Assembly (NCBI RefSeq): GCF_008831285.2
Contig: NC_045143.1
Location: forward strand, 8,255,503-8,319,502
Reading direction: 5' to 3'
DNA: 64,000 bases
Origin: Nymphaea colorata
Lineage: Eukaryota > Streptophyta > Magnoliopsida > Nymphaeales > Nymphaeaceae
Shown one piece after another: positions 36,432 through 48,180 of the stretch. Each line of letters starts with the position of its first letter. Position 1 is the stretch's first letter. Made by a program: the position numbers and the translations under genes. The notes below the pieces were generated by a model that saw only the letters and a program-made list of their open reading frames with translations, searched no databases and had not been told where the DNA came from.

Positions 36432-39400
36432 AGAAGTGGATCGGGATGTTACAATATATATATATAATGCATTTAAATTGCAATATAAAGTACGTAATAA
36501 AAAGTTACTAACAGCTGCGACGCACATCTGCAAGCATCCAACTTCAGATGTGGAAGCGTATGAGCAGCATCCATGTGACATAGCATAGATGTAATAGAAA
36601 CTTGATCAAGTCAACAAAATAAAAATGAATATTCAAATACTGATTTCCTGATAAAACTAAGACATGCCTAGGAGACAAAACAGTATTATCATATAGATCT
36701 AAAGGAGGATATTTCTTCTGAAGGCCATCAATTGTAAGTAGATCATGCACTTGTTCATTGTATATTTCAACCATCTGAACTTCAACTTCATATGCACAAG
36801 TAGTGCTTCTTTTCTGAGAAATGAGGAAAAGATCATTCAGTGCTCGGTAATTGACTCCCCATGTCTCCTCTGAGGGTGGCTCTGGTCCAGTCTGATTTTG
36901 AAAAGCACAAGAAGAGCAATCAAGCAAATAGAATCCAACAACAGGTTTTTGATCTATTATATAACAATAAATTTTCATAACAGATTAAAGGACAATAAAT
37001 GCTGTAATGGAATCATAAAGATAATCATAAATGCATTAAAGCATGCATACCATTGTAAATGTCTTCCCTGAACCAGTTTGACCATAGGCAAAGATGCAGA
37101 CATTGAAACCATCAAGAACAGATCGTATAAGCGGTTGTGTGTCCATAAATACCTCCTCTGTGAAACACCACATGGAGTTACTAACCAAATAGATCTTAAA
37201 GACACAAAAAACAAGAAGAATGTTTTTTATATTTTTATTTCACATCCCAATGAAGTTGGTGGCTGTCCAGCCCCAGTTTGGGCTACTAAAACAAAGCAGA
37301 AGCCTGTGTTGTTTACATTATCAGCTGCCAATATTGGTTCTTGTTTATTAGTTGGAAACAATTGACCATAACTAACTGACAAGGATTCTCCTGAGACATT
37401 TAAAAATAGTTTACATAAAATGAAAAGCAAATAATGTACAGACATTTTGCCAAAATGAAAAGAATCCCATACGAAGAGGGAGTTTTGATATTTCAACACA
37501 CTTTAAAGAAAAATAGAAAGAGAAAAGCTTTACAAGGTAAATACCATAATGTATGAGCTACCCAGTACCCACTACAATAACATGATCCTATTATGGATAT
37601 CAGTAGCACAAACCTTGAGTAGCTCTTGGACCAAAAACTTTGCTGAACTTGAACATATGCTGACCATCTCTCCCTGGCTTGGAAGGATTTGACACAAGCA
37701 AATCACCATCATCCCCAATATAGTCTATGATGCTCTTATCTCCAGCCTCACCAGGAAGGAATGGCCTTATTCTGCAGTACACCCTAATATTTCCTATTTG
37801 TAAAGATGTATGTTAGCATTAGAAACATAAAAAATACAAACTGCAGTTTAACATGATTATGGCAGAAAAGCTAACAACCTTTTAGGTCCTGAACTTCGTT
37901 GTATAGCTTTCTATTCTCATCAAGAACCATGTGATATTTCTCTGCTGCATCTGCCAATCTTTTGAAACTTACACCTGCACAAAGATCAGAACTGAAATTT
38001 CAGACTACCATTGAACTTCTTATCCGACAAAGAGCCATGCAGACAATAGTATACTTAGGTTACTAATCTCTTCCAACCATCCTCTCTGCATATCAAGAAC
38101 TTCCTTCTTTGCAGCTTGAGAAGCCAATCTTAGATCCTGCATAAATCAGGCAGTTACTATGTTGTACTTACCACTGAACTCCAGAATATACATATTGAAA
38201 GATGCGAATTTGTAAGGATGGGCAGCAAGTTTTACCCCAATATCCTGGAGATGGCTGTCAATTAACCTTTTAAAGCCAACTTCTTTCAATTTCCATTTCT
38301 GAGATCTTGATTCAGAAACTGTCTCAAGCTCTTTGATTTTCCGCTTAGACTCTTCTAGGAAGAATTCAAGTTGCTCGATCTTCTTCTTCAATTCATATGC
38401 AGCCTCTTTGCCTTGTGTTTCTAAATCCAAGCAGTGCTGCTCGTATGTCCTTTTGGCTGTTTCAAGTTCTTGACTCAAAGAGGAAACTTCAAGTTCCATT
38501 TGTTCTTTCTCCTTCATCAGACTAAGCACGTGCTGCTCCTCAAGTTTCCTCTTCATCTCTGTATCACTTTTCTCTATCTGAAAATTTCAAATTCATTTAT
38601 CTAGCATCAAAACAATTCCCAAATTCAAATACTGTGACTATTAACTGCATCCTTCTAACACTAAAGCAATTAGCAATATTATTGCCCAAAGATGTCTAGG
38701 AGGGTATTAGAGAGTTGCACCACCATATCTAGGAAGTTTTTCTGCTTAAGTTTATTAATGATACACGAGCAACCGAGCTTACAAATATTAAAATGCAATC
38801 TCTGCAATAACAGTATTGAGAATACCAAAAGTAAGAACAAGATCTCCTAAACGTCTTCCAGTGGAAACTAAAACTGGCACCAGCTGAAAAAAGAAACATG
38901 AAAAACTTTGTCTTGCATAATTAAAGGAACAGAATCTACACCTTTAACTTCTGAAGCTTACCCGTCACAACCTGAAAATGAAACACAATCACTTTCCAGA
39001 ACACTAGATACAGTATAAACGAACTATTTAGAAGCAAAATAACATAACGAAAAAAGCAGATTGCATCTGCCGACACTCAATATATACTTTAATTTCCTCA
39101 CTTGTCCCAGTGGCAAGAGTCTCAAGCATGCCAGCTCTGGAAACCAATCTTTCTTCTCGTGCAAGAACCTCTTTAAGAGCCAGTTTTAGCTGCAGAAAAG
39201 TGGAAGACAAAAGAATAACCAAATCTGTGATGGTCAAAATTATCTTAGATTCAGCAACGTATAGTTGGAAACTTTACTTTTCTTATTTGCTCCCCTTGAG
39301 TTGACAACCGCCTTTCAATCTCCTGCATAATTTTTCTAAACAAAACTTCCAACTGCTGAACCACAAACAGTATATTTAGAATCCAGTGTATATTCAAAAG

Positions 39401-41354
39401 AAATATAGCATAAGATAATCAATATTACAACAGAAGAGCATTGCTTTCATGGGATGAAAAGCATACCGAAGAAACTTCCCCACTTCGCTTATCTCCAAGA
39501 AATACATATAAAATGTATAAAAGAGACTGAGTTGGAGCATTCTGTGAAGGGGCAGAACCATAACCAAAGAGAAAGAGCATCATGCTAGAGATATGGTCTA
39601 ACTTCATGCTTATTCAAAAAGGAAAAAATGAATGGGAAAACTTACATCCAGATCATTTGGATTCACCATTGCAGAGCTCATTATTGCAAGAAGATCTGAA
39701 TTGGACTCTTCATTCAGTTGAAAAACCTCAGTAAACTTCTGACCAACAAAATTTAAACATGGAGGATATGGTTCTGCAGAAATTTCCAAAAGAACACATA
39801 ATAGCAAACACTGCAAGAGTTAAGATGGTTTCATAGACAATTTGACTGGGATTTTTTACTTGGACCCTGTATTCTACATATTGCAAAACCTTGATCTGCT
39901 TCCTTCTTCTAAGCAGTATTTGAACTAAAGCATTTAGGTCTCATTACATTCTTGGAAGTTGGAACCAAGGGTTATTACATTAGAAGTACATGTTTAATCA
40001 ATTGAATAGATGGATGACCTTTGGGTGTTACAACGTTATACCTGATACAACAGGGGCACTTGAAAAATTATGAGATCTTGAATCTGGACAATTTTTTGGA
40101 GTTTCTTTTTCAGTAGCTGGGGAGGTCTGTTTATTCGCTTGATCTCCTTGCTCACAATCTCCAACAGAGGAACCTTTTACATCTGACTGTGGCTTCTTCT
40201 GCAACTCGCCAACACCTTTTACTGAAGCAGGCATCAAACAACCAGAAGTAAAGAGGCAAAGTTCATACAGTCAAATACAATTTACAAGGACAGGAGGGAT
40301 TATACATTACCATCAGAGGTGAAGTAATTCTTAAGATTCAGAAGGCACTCCACAACAGCTGTTACTGGTCCCTGCATGAAGATGGTAAAATGACTGAGAA
40401 AGCAAATTAGAGCTATCTATGATACAATCATCAAGGACAAAGTGGGATTATGAAGAGAAATGGACAAAAGTCACAATGCCTGTTCTAGATCTAAAGGATC
40501 AAATGTTGGCAAGCCAAGATCATCCAATGCTGAGAGAAATTTCTTGACATTCTCAGACCGTCTCTTGGCAGAAAGAACAGCAAATCGTGGAGAATCAAGA
40601 CTTCTTGGAGACTCTGGTTCCATGTTTACATTTTCCTGCATAACTAAATAAGTTAATAAGCAGATACACATAATTCAAGGAGACTTCTTCATTTAGAATG
40701 AGGCAGCTTTCCAGTGGAAACCAATTTTAAGTGATGGAAGATGCTACTAGTACAAATCCAATGTGAATCACAAAGAACATGGTACGAAAAAGAACAAGCA
40801 AAATATAAGAACAACTTCAACCTCCAGAATGAAGCCAGATTTCAGTTTCTTCATAATGCCACATAAGACCATCCCATCAAACAAGCGTCTTCTTAGATCT
40901 TCTTCAGTAGCATCTGATGGAATCCTCAAAGAATGGAACATTCCGTTCAACCATTCCACTACTTCTGCCCTCTGCTTAGCATTAGCACCAATAACTGCAC
41001 ATTTGAGAAAATTTCCACATCAAGTTGGAAAGGGCTTCACTTACCATGGATTGGCCTTCAGATGGTTACCAGGGGTAACTTAAAAAAGAAGATAAGTATA
41101 GCAAACAGTAAAAACAAACCTGAGCTGGCATATCTTCTTGGGACAATTGGTTCAGAAAAGTAGCTAGTAGCGACCATTCTAGGGCTGCCGATTGTTGAAC
41201 TACCAACCTTTGGGCTAACCACTCTGGGGCTGCCAATTCTTGGGCTACCAATTTCCCCATCTTCCAATGAAGTCCTAAGATGCTTAAGAAATGAGGCATT
41301 AACTTGGGGCCGCATGGAATTCTCAATGGATACCGGATTTCTCCTCAACATCAT
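32759..41354 (-). CDS. Kinesin-14 with calponin-homology domain (plant KIN-14)
   Basis: I resolve 22 coding exons whose lengths sum to 3504 bp, an unbroken ~1167-residue frame. The start at 41354 is preceded in frame by TAA. Order: Ser/Pro-rich repeats (GSPR), CH domain (about 79-205), linker, coiled coils (about 320-520, exon at 38236-38577), KIN-14 neck [13 protein letters not shown], motor (about 580-925) with P-loop GQTGSGKT (37051-37157), switch I NERSSRSH (35923-36062) and switch II DLAGSER (35538-35791), then a Ser-rich tail ending PPKRW. The neck placed N-terminal to an internal motor marks minus-end-directed KIN-14; CH-bearing members link microtubules with actin or organelles. Exon 3 ends CAG|GCATTG, a GC donor (40480). 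The join between the exons near 36682 and 36062 is least certain. No disabling change was seen. Confidence 0.94.
33330..33373. repeat. (TA)n microsatellite in a kinesin intron
   Basis: About 22 uninterrupted TA units within the 1.4 kb intron before the last two coding exons. A likely polymorphic marker. Confidence 0.95.
33860..33975. repeat. GTACC-rich repeat in a kinesin intron
   Basis: TTCGGTACTG, CCAGTACCCAACAGGTACT, CAGTACAAGTACCAG and CGTACCTGACCAGTACGAG occur in close succession; a smaller related patch (GGTACGGGTAC, GGTACGGAGGTACGG) is at 33281-33328. It appears to be a decayed dispersed repeat. Confidence 0.5.
36246..36428. repeat. (GA)n and (TA)n microsatellites in a motor-domain intron
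   Basis: (GA)n at 36246-36264 and (TA)n at 36400-36428 lie in the ~620 bp intron between the motor exon ending near 36682 and the exon starting near 36062. Confidence 0.9.
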
Positions 41355-42900
41355 TCCAATTTAAATCAGCAAGACCAATCTCAAAACTGAAAAGATGCTG
41401 ATTGATTACCCAGGTGACAAGGATTAAGCCTACACATGATTTAAAAGAAAAAAAAAATCCTGAGTCATGCAGAAAATGCATTGGAATTCTGCCACAAAAA
41501 GAAAAAAATTCAAACCACACCTTCGACTGTCTACGGCTTCCAATGTCTATGGCACTATAACTGATCTCCAGATCATCAAGTGTGAAATAACAGAAAGGTA
41601 CCTGCCTTTGAAATCCTAACTTTTATGCTCTTGCTTCCCATGGAAACTAGCGGATGATTTAGATCCTTACACATTGAAACACCACTAAAAGATGCAACCA
41701 TAGTCAAACTTCCACGTCTTTAACTAAAAAAATCACAAGTCGATCAATGGCTAGCGACAACTAAATGATAAAAAACAGGCAGGTCGCTCTCAACGGTCTT
41801 CATCTGAGGAACAACAAATCCTTACAGAAAGCACAAAAAAAAGAGAAAAAAGGAATCTCAATTTTCAATTAGAAAAATAGACTAAAAAATTCCGTATAAG
41901 ATTGCATCTCACCCTTTTCCATCATAAACCATCACACTGTAGCAAAACAATAAATAGACTTCAAAAATGGAAAATGAAAGTTAAATTCCAATACTAAAGC
42001 CACGAAATACATAAATTAGGACAAATTCGCAGTTAAAGAAAGTTGCATGGACGACATCGCTTTTATCACTTTAAAGAGATTTCATCTTCTCCTGTTCAGG
42101 AGCGGAAAAAGGGAGGCATAATTCAGACAACGATTTCATGACCGTTCTTCTTATTTTCCTTGAATAAATAAATAAGATTTAAAAATGAAACAGAAAGAGA
42201 CGAAGGACCTCACCCATATTTCAGTGCAGTTCGACTAGAGTCAACAACGGGAGAAAAAAAAGACAAGCCTAAAAGAAATAAATCTTCCACAGGCTTCATG
42301 TTCGGAAAACCGAAAAGCAGAAGGCAAATAAAGCCCGTAATTCCACCAACTCATAGAGAAGCACCGAGGATCTTGAAGCATTGACCGGGAAAAGCATCGC
42401 CATATACCGAAACAACCCAAGAAAAAACGATGAGAAACTTATTGACATAAAGAGAAAAACTAAAGGAAAACAAGCCTGCAGTCCGCTACTACAATCCATA
42501 CGGTCGTGCACCTTCTCCGAAAGATCAATTCATATAAAGAGATCAATGTGTTCATCAAAGAGAACGTGGACATCCCGATGAACGAAAACCAAAACACGGA
42601 GAATTCCCAACAGTCGACATATAGCACGATTACAAAGCAGAAGAACATCAACATCACAAAGAATGAATGAGAGAGAGAGTGTGTGAGTCACAGACTCGAA
42701 GAAGTACCATGGCCTACTAACAGACCTGTCGAAGTGGATGACCTGCTCCGGCACGTAGGAGTCCCATGCGGCAGTTGCTTCAGAATCCTCCAGGAAAATA
42801 GAGGCGAGGAAGAAAGCCAGCGACCGCCCGCCCCACCGTCTGCCTAGGAGGGAGAGACAGAGACAGAGAGAGAGTTCCTGTGCGGCTGCCTCTCTCTGCT
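41355..42900 (-). promoter_or_regulatory. Kinesin 5' UTR with probable leader intron, and promoter side
   Basis: A short leader exon 41355-41386 follows a good acceptor (CTTTTCAG). A matching donor (TTCGACAG|GTCTGT) occurs at 42726, suggesting a ~1.34 kb 5'-UTR intron and a first noncoding exon about 42726-42890. Leader introns are common in plant housekeeping genes. The region immediately upstream (42845-42895) is GA/CT-rich. No TATA box could be assigned with confidence. Confidence 0.4.
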
Positions 42901-43743
42901 AGGTGATCTGCATAGCACGTCATATACATGAGAAGACGTGGGCGCCAAAACGAAGAGCTGTTCAGGCGTCCCCTTCTTTCCATGCACACCTCGAGAGAGA
43001 GAGAGTCCTCGCACGTAGCCCATGCGACCTGGACTCGCCATCATCTCCCCTTAGGTGGCAGCCGACAGAAGCCGTCTCGGTAGACCATGCTTCCCCCCAT
43101 GTCAGACTCGTTTTCACTTCTTATAAAATAGTTTTAATTTACTGATCTTAATTTAAAAAATAAAAAATAAGGAATTATTAAAATAACCGTCCTGAATCTA
43201 GAAAACTATTTTCTACAATCATAAGAGCTCATCTCGAACCTCCCTCTAGTTAATATGAGGTGATTGACAAGGAAGAGATAAAAATAGAAATGAGAGATAA
43301 ATATAGGTGAGAATAAGAAAGAGTGAAGCAAAAAATGATAGAACTTAGACAACCTCTTGACAAAAAAATGGTTTTTTGTCATAACCTGATTTAGTAAAAC
43401 CATTTTGCGTTTGGGTAACATACTAAAAACCAGGTTTTTGCTTTTTCAAATATGGTTTTTGTACGCAGAAAAGGGTTTTAGAGGCACTTTCAAAAATTCT
43501 TGAGCTGAATGTAGTTGATTTACAATTAATTAATTTACATGACAAAATTAGTAGAAAGATAGCCCCCTCGTTTAAGATTTGAGGATATCAGATCCTCGAA
43601 TCTTAAAAGCTTCTTTGATATCATCAAGCTCTCGCCGTCTCTCTCTCTCTCTCTCAGAGACTTCAGCAAGCTCCTTCACTCGCTCTCTGACTTCAGCGAA
43701 TGAAGGAGAGATCGAAGCCATGGCGCGCGGTCGTTCGTGATGG

Positions 43744-43746
<3 letters not shown>

Positions 43747-43818
<72 letters not shown>
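43747..43818. repeat. (CT)n microsatellite
   Basis: About 22 CT units (43747-43790), a CGCTCG interruption, then about 10 more (43798-43818). The Ser-Leu open frame across it is a translation artefact of the repeat. Confidence 0.97.
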
Positions 43819-43824
<6 letters not shown>

Positions 43825-43829
43825 AAACC

Positions 43830-44165
43830 ACCACGAGGGTTTCATCCCTCAATCGTTGAGGGTTTCAACCTCAACGAGGGTTTCAACAACGATTGAGGGT
43901 TTCAGAGAAACCCTCATCAACGAGGAGGTTTCTTTGACACCCAAGTTGAGGGATTCAGATAGACCCTCATTGATGAGGGTTCCTCTGAAGCCCTCAACAA
44001 GGGGTTTCAGAGAAACCCTCATCGACGAGGATCTCTCGTTCCTCTCTCTCTCTCTCTCTCTGAAGCCCTCAACAGAGAGACCTCGTTGATGAGGGTTTCT
44101 CTGAAACCCTCGCTGAAGCCCTGAACAGAGAGACCCTTGTCGAGGATTTCTCTGAAACCCATAGA
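43830..44165. repeat. Interspersed direct and inverted GAGGGTTTC / GAAACCCTC repeat block
   Basis: GAGGGTTTC and its complement GAAACCCTC recur more than ten times, with ATCAACGAG/CTCGTTGAT spacers and TCAGAGAAACCCTCAT units. Both orientations are mixed, so single strands could form many alternative hairpins. No domain is encoded despite open frames on both strands. Confidence 0.75.
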
Positions 44166-45907
44166 AGATGGATTTCTCTGTCGATTTCTCTCATGACCTT
44201 TTTGTTTTATCTTCATGCAGTTTGGAGGAAGAAGAAAAGGAGGAAGAGGAAAGAAGTGCGGGTTCTTCCCGCGAAATTTCCCATGCGGATCTGTGATCCG
44301 TTCAAATCCGAAGTTTTAAGATGATCTTACCCTACAATCCAGCTTCGGATCTCAGATCCGAATATATATAATCAATCACGACTCAAAAGTGCAATGGACA
44401 TATCTCCTTATTTATGAAAGAAAAAACTGATTTTTGGGAAATATTAATTGTCCTGAGAATAATAACTCTCTTTCATAAGATTCTTTAAGTGCACTAATTC
44501 TTGTTTCCAATCTCCTTTCTCTCTCTCACTCTCTCTCATACGGGAGACAAAATTTAGCTCAATGCGATCAAGTTCTAAGGGTTTCATTAGCAGCCTATCT
44601 GTGTACGTTAAAATGTATAAAGGTGCAAAAACAAATTTTATTAATGGCAAAGTTAAGTAACTGCTTGTTTGTTTGCTGACAACTAAGTTGAGGACTGTTT
44701 GCTACAAGAAATTCAAGGGCGTCATCAATAAACAATCATTTTACACAAAGAATCATCTTCTTAATAATAAGCAAATAAAAAACCAAAGTGAAAACTCATT
44801 TTTGAATGAAAAACCTGAACTCCCCCAGGTTTTTGACTCAACCATATAAACAGCTTTTTAAGAGAAACTCCTCCTAGCACACCCAAACAAGCCGAAATTG
44901 GCATCTTGAATGAGAAATAATTTGCCTTCAAACTGTCATTTTGGCGTGCATCCAAACGCACCCTTAGACCTTCCGTTTTTATCTTTGTGTGTTTCGTTGC
45001 ATCTAAGAAAGAGTGCCCATAAATAAAGAGATGAACACAATAATCAAGATTGTCCTGCTAGAAGTCAATATCTAATTACTCATGTTAGGGCAATCTGACA
45101 GGCAAAAGTGCGCAAGTTATAATTAATGTTTCCATATAAATCCAACAAAAGTTGACCCGACATTAGCTGTTAGGAGTCACCTTATAATTAATTTTCTCTC
45201 GAAAATCAGATTCTTGTGACAGATATTTCACTGGAATCAAATAGTGTTATCAGCCACAGGGTCGCCCTACAATTGCAACTCAAAAGAGTCCGAGGCAACG
45301 AACGATGGCCACCACTTAATGGCTCGGAATGAAACAAATGGTCCATTTACAGTGGCAATGCATCGCTTCTTAAATCCAGCTCAATTACTGGCAGTTGGCT
45401 CCCCATGTCCATTGTGCTAGTAATTAGGATAAGTTCTTCAAATGAAACCCAAGCATGGATAATCTTATGGGCTTCCACTCTAAACTCGAGCATTCTTCCC
45501 TCTCTAAACTCAAGAACGTTCTTCCACGGCCTTGAGATGCACACCTACCGTTTTTATAGTTTTAGTTTCATCCTGCGCAAAAAACGCCTCCAGAGTTTCC
45601 ATGGTGGCCCACGAGACGACCGACCACCCACCAGAGGTCAAATATATGGCACTTCCGTTTTCTTTTCCATATACAAAAGATGCTAACGTGATAAGTTGAG
45701 ACATTCTGCTAAAAACCATATCACATGAATCACCTCCATTCTCTTTTCCTCGTCACCCACATGGCAAAAAATGACAACTGAATTTGACTAATATTGCTCG
45801 AGATCTTGCAAGTCCCCAAATCAAAAATTCTGCCAGCAATCAAACTTTTCTAACTTCAGCCCAACCCCAGAGGGCATCTCTCTCCTCCCGCGGAGAACCA
45901 GAGAACC

Positions 45908-48180
45908 TCACTGGATCGCCATGAGGTCTACATGCGTTTTCCCAATTGCGGACAACTGCAAGGGAAATAAAGAAGATTCAGTTTCCGTTCTAAAGACCAT
46001 TACTGGAGTAATACTGATAAAATATCTGGTAGAAATAGCCAAATGGAAGACCAAGAATTTAGAATTCAACACATATGAGCGGACACACAAAAACCTGGCG
46101 GTTAATAAGCATGCTCATTCCAAGGGGAGCATTGGTCACCCCATTTACATGATATAGCAGCCATTCGCAGTTCACCAGGCAACAAAATAGCCAGCGCAGC
46201 CATTTAAGGCGATTCCTTTCTTTTTCTCTCTTTTCCCCATATAAGCTTAGGGGCAATCCCCACTAGAACAAAGCCCAATAGCAGCATTCAAACAAGAGAA
46301 AGCAAGCAAGAACGTAACAGTAATCATGTATGCAAGGAAATTCGAGCACACAAGCAAAAGGTTTCACGCAATCATTTCTAAAGACCAAATTAACCTGTTC
46401 CAATTTTATTATATCTCAAAGGCAGTTAATTTACACTTGCCAATGACCAGTCTTCACTATCAACTTAGTTATAGAAAAAATACTTCCCCAGAGGGCCACA
46501 TACTGCAATGCTTTTTCAGAAGATTTTTTTTTTAAATCTATTGTTTAATTTATCTGTCTAGTCAGGAATAGAATCATTAGATACGACAAAATCACAACTT
46601 ACATTTCAGATAAAACCTTGCCTATGTTCATATCTGTACGTAAGCTGTCTAAACCAGTCTCATGTGTTACATAGAAACATGGCCAACTGAAGCATCAAAT
46701 TCAAAGGCTGAACAAACGAAATTAGAAAATTGAGCATTACAAGCATCGTCTTTTAACTTGAAATCTTATGTGCAATGAAGGAAATGACTTTCATAAGATA
46801 TGCACACGTCACGTCAGAACAAAATGAACAACACTAAACAGGAAAAAGAATTTATATTTACAGACGACTTAAGTTATGGTGACTGTTGGGACTTGCCTTC
46901 CAATCACCAAGCTCCATTAAACAATCTAACCTGAAAAATCAATCATAACAAAGTTCAATGAAACGGTAGCATTCAGAAATACTTGCTAAAAAGAACATAC
47001 ATCATGAACTTCTACAAAATTTATAAACACCATGCCTTCTGGCGTTTCTACTTTCCAATTTGCCGCATGAATGTCAATGGGTCACCTAGCTTTTCTTGAC
47101 CTTCTTGCAAAATCCTGACACGGTGGAATTACCAGAGTAAAAGGATTTCCCAATTCCAATGTTTAAACAACCTCAATTCGTTTGTTCTAGTTTAACCAAG
47201 AAACAGAACCTAAACTATTAGAATATGATACAGAAACTAGAAAAATACATGAAATACATGTTCACTTGTGTTAGCCAGACACCCAACTTTCTCTATTTCT
47301 TTTTTATTTATCTAGTTCAATTATTAAATAATTGTAGTATATTTGTGTAGATTAGGAATGAAATCTTTGTCAACTCCATCTCTAAGAACTCCAAAGAACA
47401 ACAGTGTAGAACAACAACCAGTTCTCAATAAACTTCAGTCGTGATACACCCATTTTTTTTAGGAAAAGATAAACCACTTTTATTCAGAAAAAAAATGCAA
47501 TCCGTATTGAACATTGTTGAAGAATAAATCTCCTGGAATGAGCTCAGTAAATGACCCTTAAGGAGCTCCAGAACCTTGTTGACCAATCCAATTAGTTCTG
47601 CAAACCCCACATCCATTTGCAGCATGCAGCCTGATATGATTGACATCCAGAAGATAACAGGATTTTGTGTTTGTGTGTGTTTTGCATCTGTGCATGTCAC
47701 AAACACCACAAAAGAAGGAAAGAAAACAATACTTCATAAATGGAAGAAAATGACCTACATTTGTAGAGAGTGCCCTTACATTCCAATCAGCTGTCTAGAG
47801 GAGAATTACCCCGAGCTGTAAGGACATCTAACTAAACAAATAATGTAGGGCACATTACATAGCCATAACAGACTCGTATTACAAGTGCTCATGTGAGGGT
47901 TTTCTGGTGTCCAGATCCCAAAAAGCATAAGAGGATGGGAAAAAAAATCTTTTATCGAGTTGTTCAATGATTACCTCAGATAGCACAAATCACGCTTTCA
48001 TCAAATTATTTTGTTTCGAAACAGATAGAAAGAGTGACTGATTAATACTGAGAAGGTTAATGAGGTAGATATCGCTAAGAAGGCATATAAACTATTTTTA
48101 TTATGACAAACATACCCACAAAAGTACCAAGTTACCTGTGGTAGGCTTTCCATATCAAAGAGCCTTTCCTCCAGCTGATC
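45908..48180 (-). CDS. Candidate small spliced gene, unrecognised (exon-like segments)
   Basis: I do not recognise the product. Four segments have coding character and consistent splice motifs on the minus strand: about 48136-48180 (ELGKADQLEERLFDMESLPQ, donor CAG|GTAACT), 47052-47114 (ILQEGQEKLGDPLTFMRQIG, acceptor GTCAG, donor AAA|GTAGAA), 46897-46930 (KLDCLMELGDWK, acceptor TTTTCAG) and 45908-45955 (LSAIGKTHVDLMAIQ then TGA, acceptor CCTTGCAG). The last three join in one frame; the third ends AAG|GCAAGT, the consensus GC donor. If that donor is not used the frame ends at 46858. At least one further exon is needed between the first two because their phases differ. The start is not found. 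The encoded part is helical and polar. It could be a real short gene or a decayed one. Confidence 0.35.
47453..47650 (-). mobile_element. 3' end of a retroposed LINE-like sequence
   Basis: On the minus strand the segment ends ...TGAATAAAAGTGG, TTTATC, then an A-run (T-run 47453-47460 on plus), the normal form of a retroposed 3' end. Upstream lies a compositionally LINE-like stretch without intact coding. It would be an insertion in an intron of the candidate gene around it. Confidence 0.4.

Larger units (their letters stand above)
42901..45907. other. Intergenic DNA with CT-microsatellite and GAGGGTTTC repeats
   Basis: Apart from the repeats listed separately, 43571-43606 holds a 15 bp inverted repeat (TTAAGATTTGAGGAT / ATCCTCGAATCTTAA). 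44700-44960 resembles the Tourist-like vocabulary (GCATCCAAACGCACCC at the right). No gene is supported. Confidence 0.45.

Noticed and set aside
43700-44089. 129-codon frame with a long Ser-Leu run
   Set aside because: It is the translation of the (CT)n microsatellite and the GAGGGTTTC block.
43830-44165. Interstitial telomere repeat
   Set aside because: AGGGTTT words are present, but they are irregularly spaced, in both orientations, and not tandem 7-mers.
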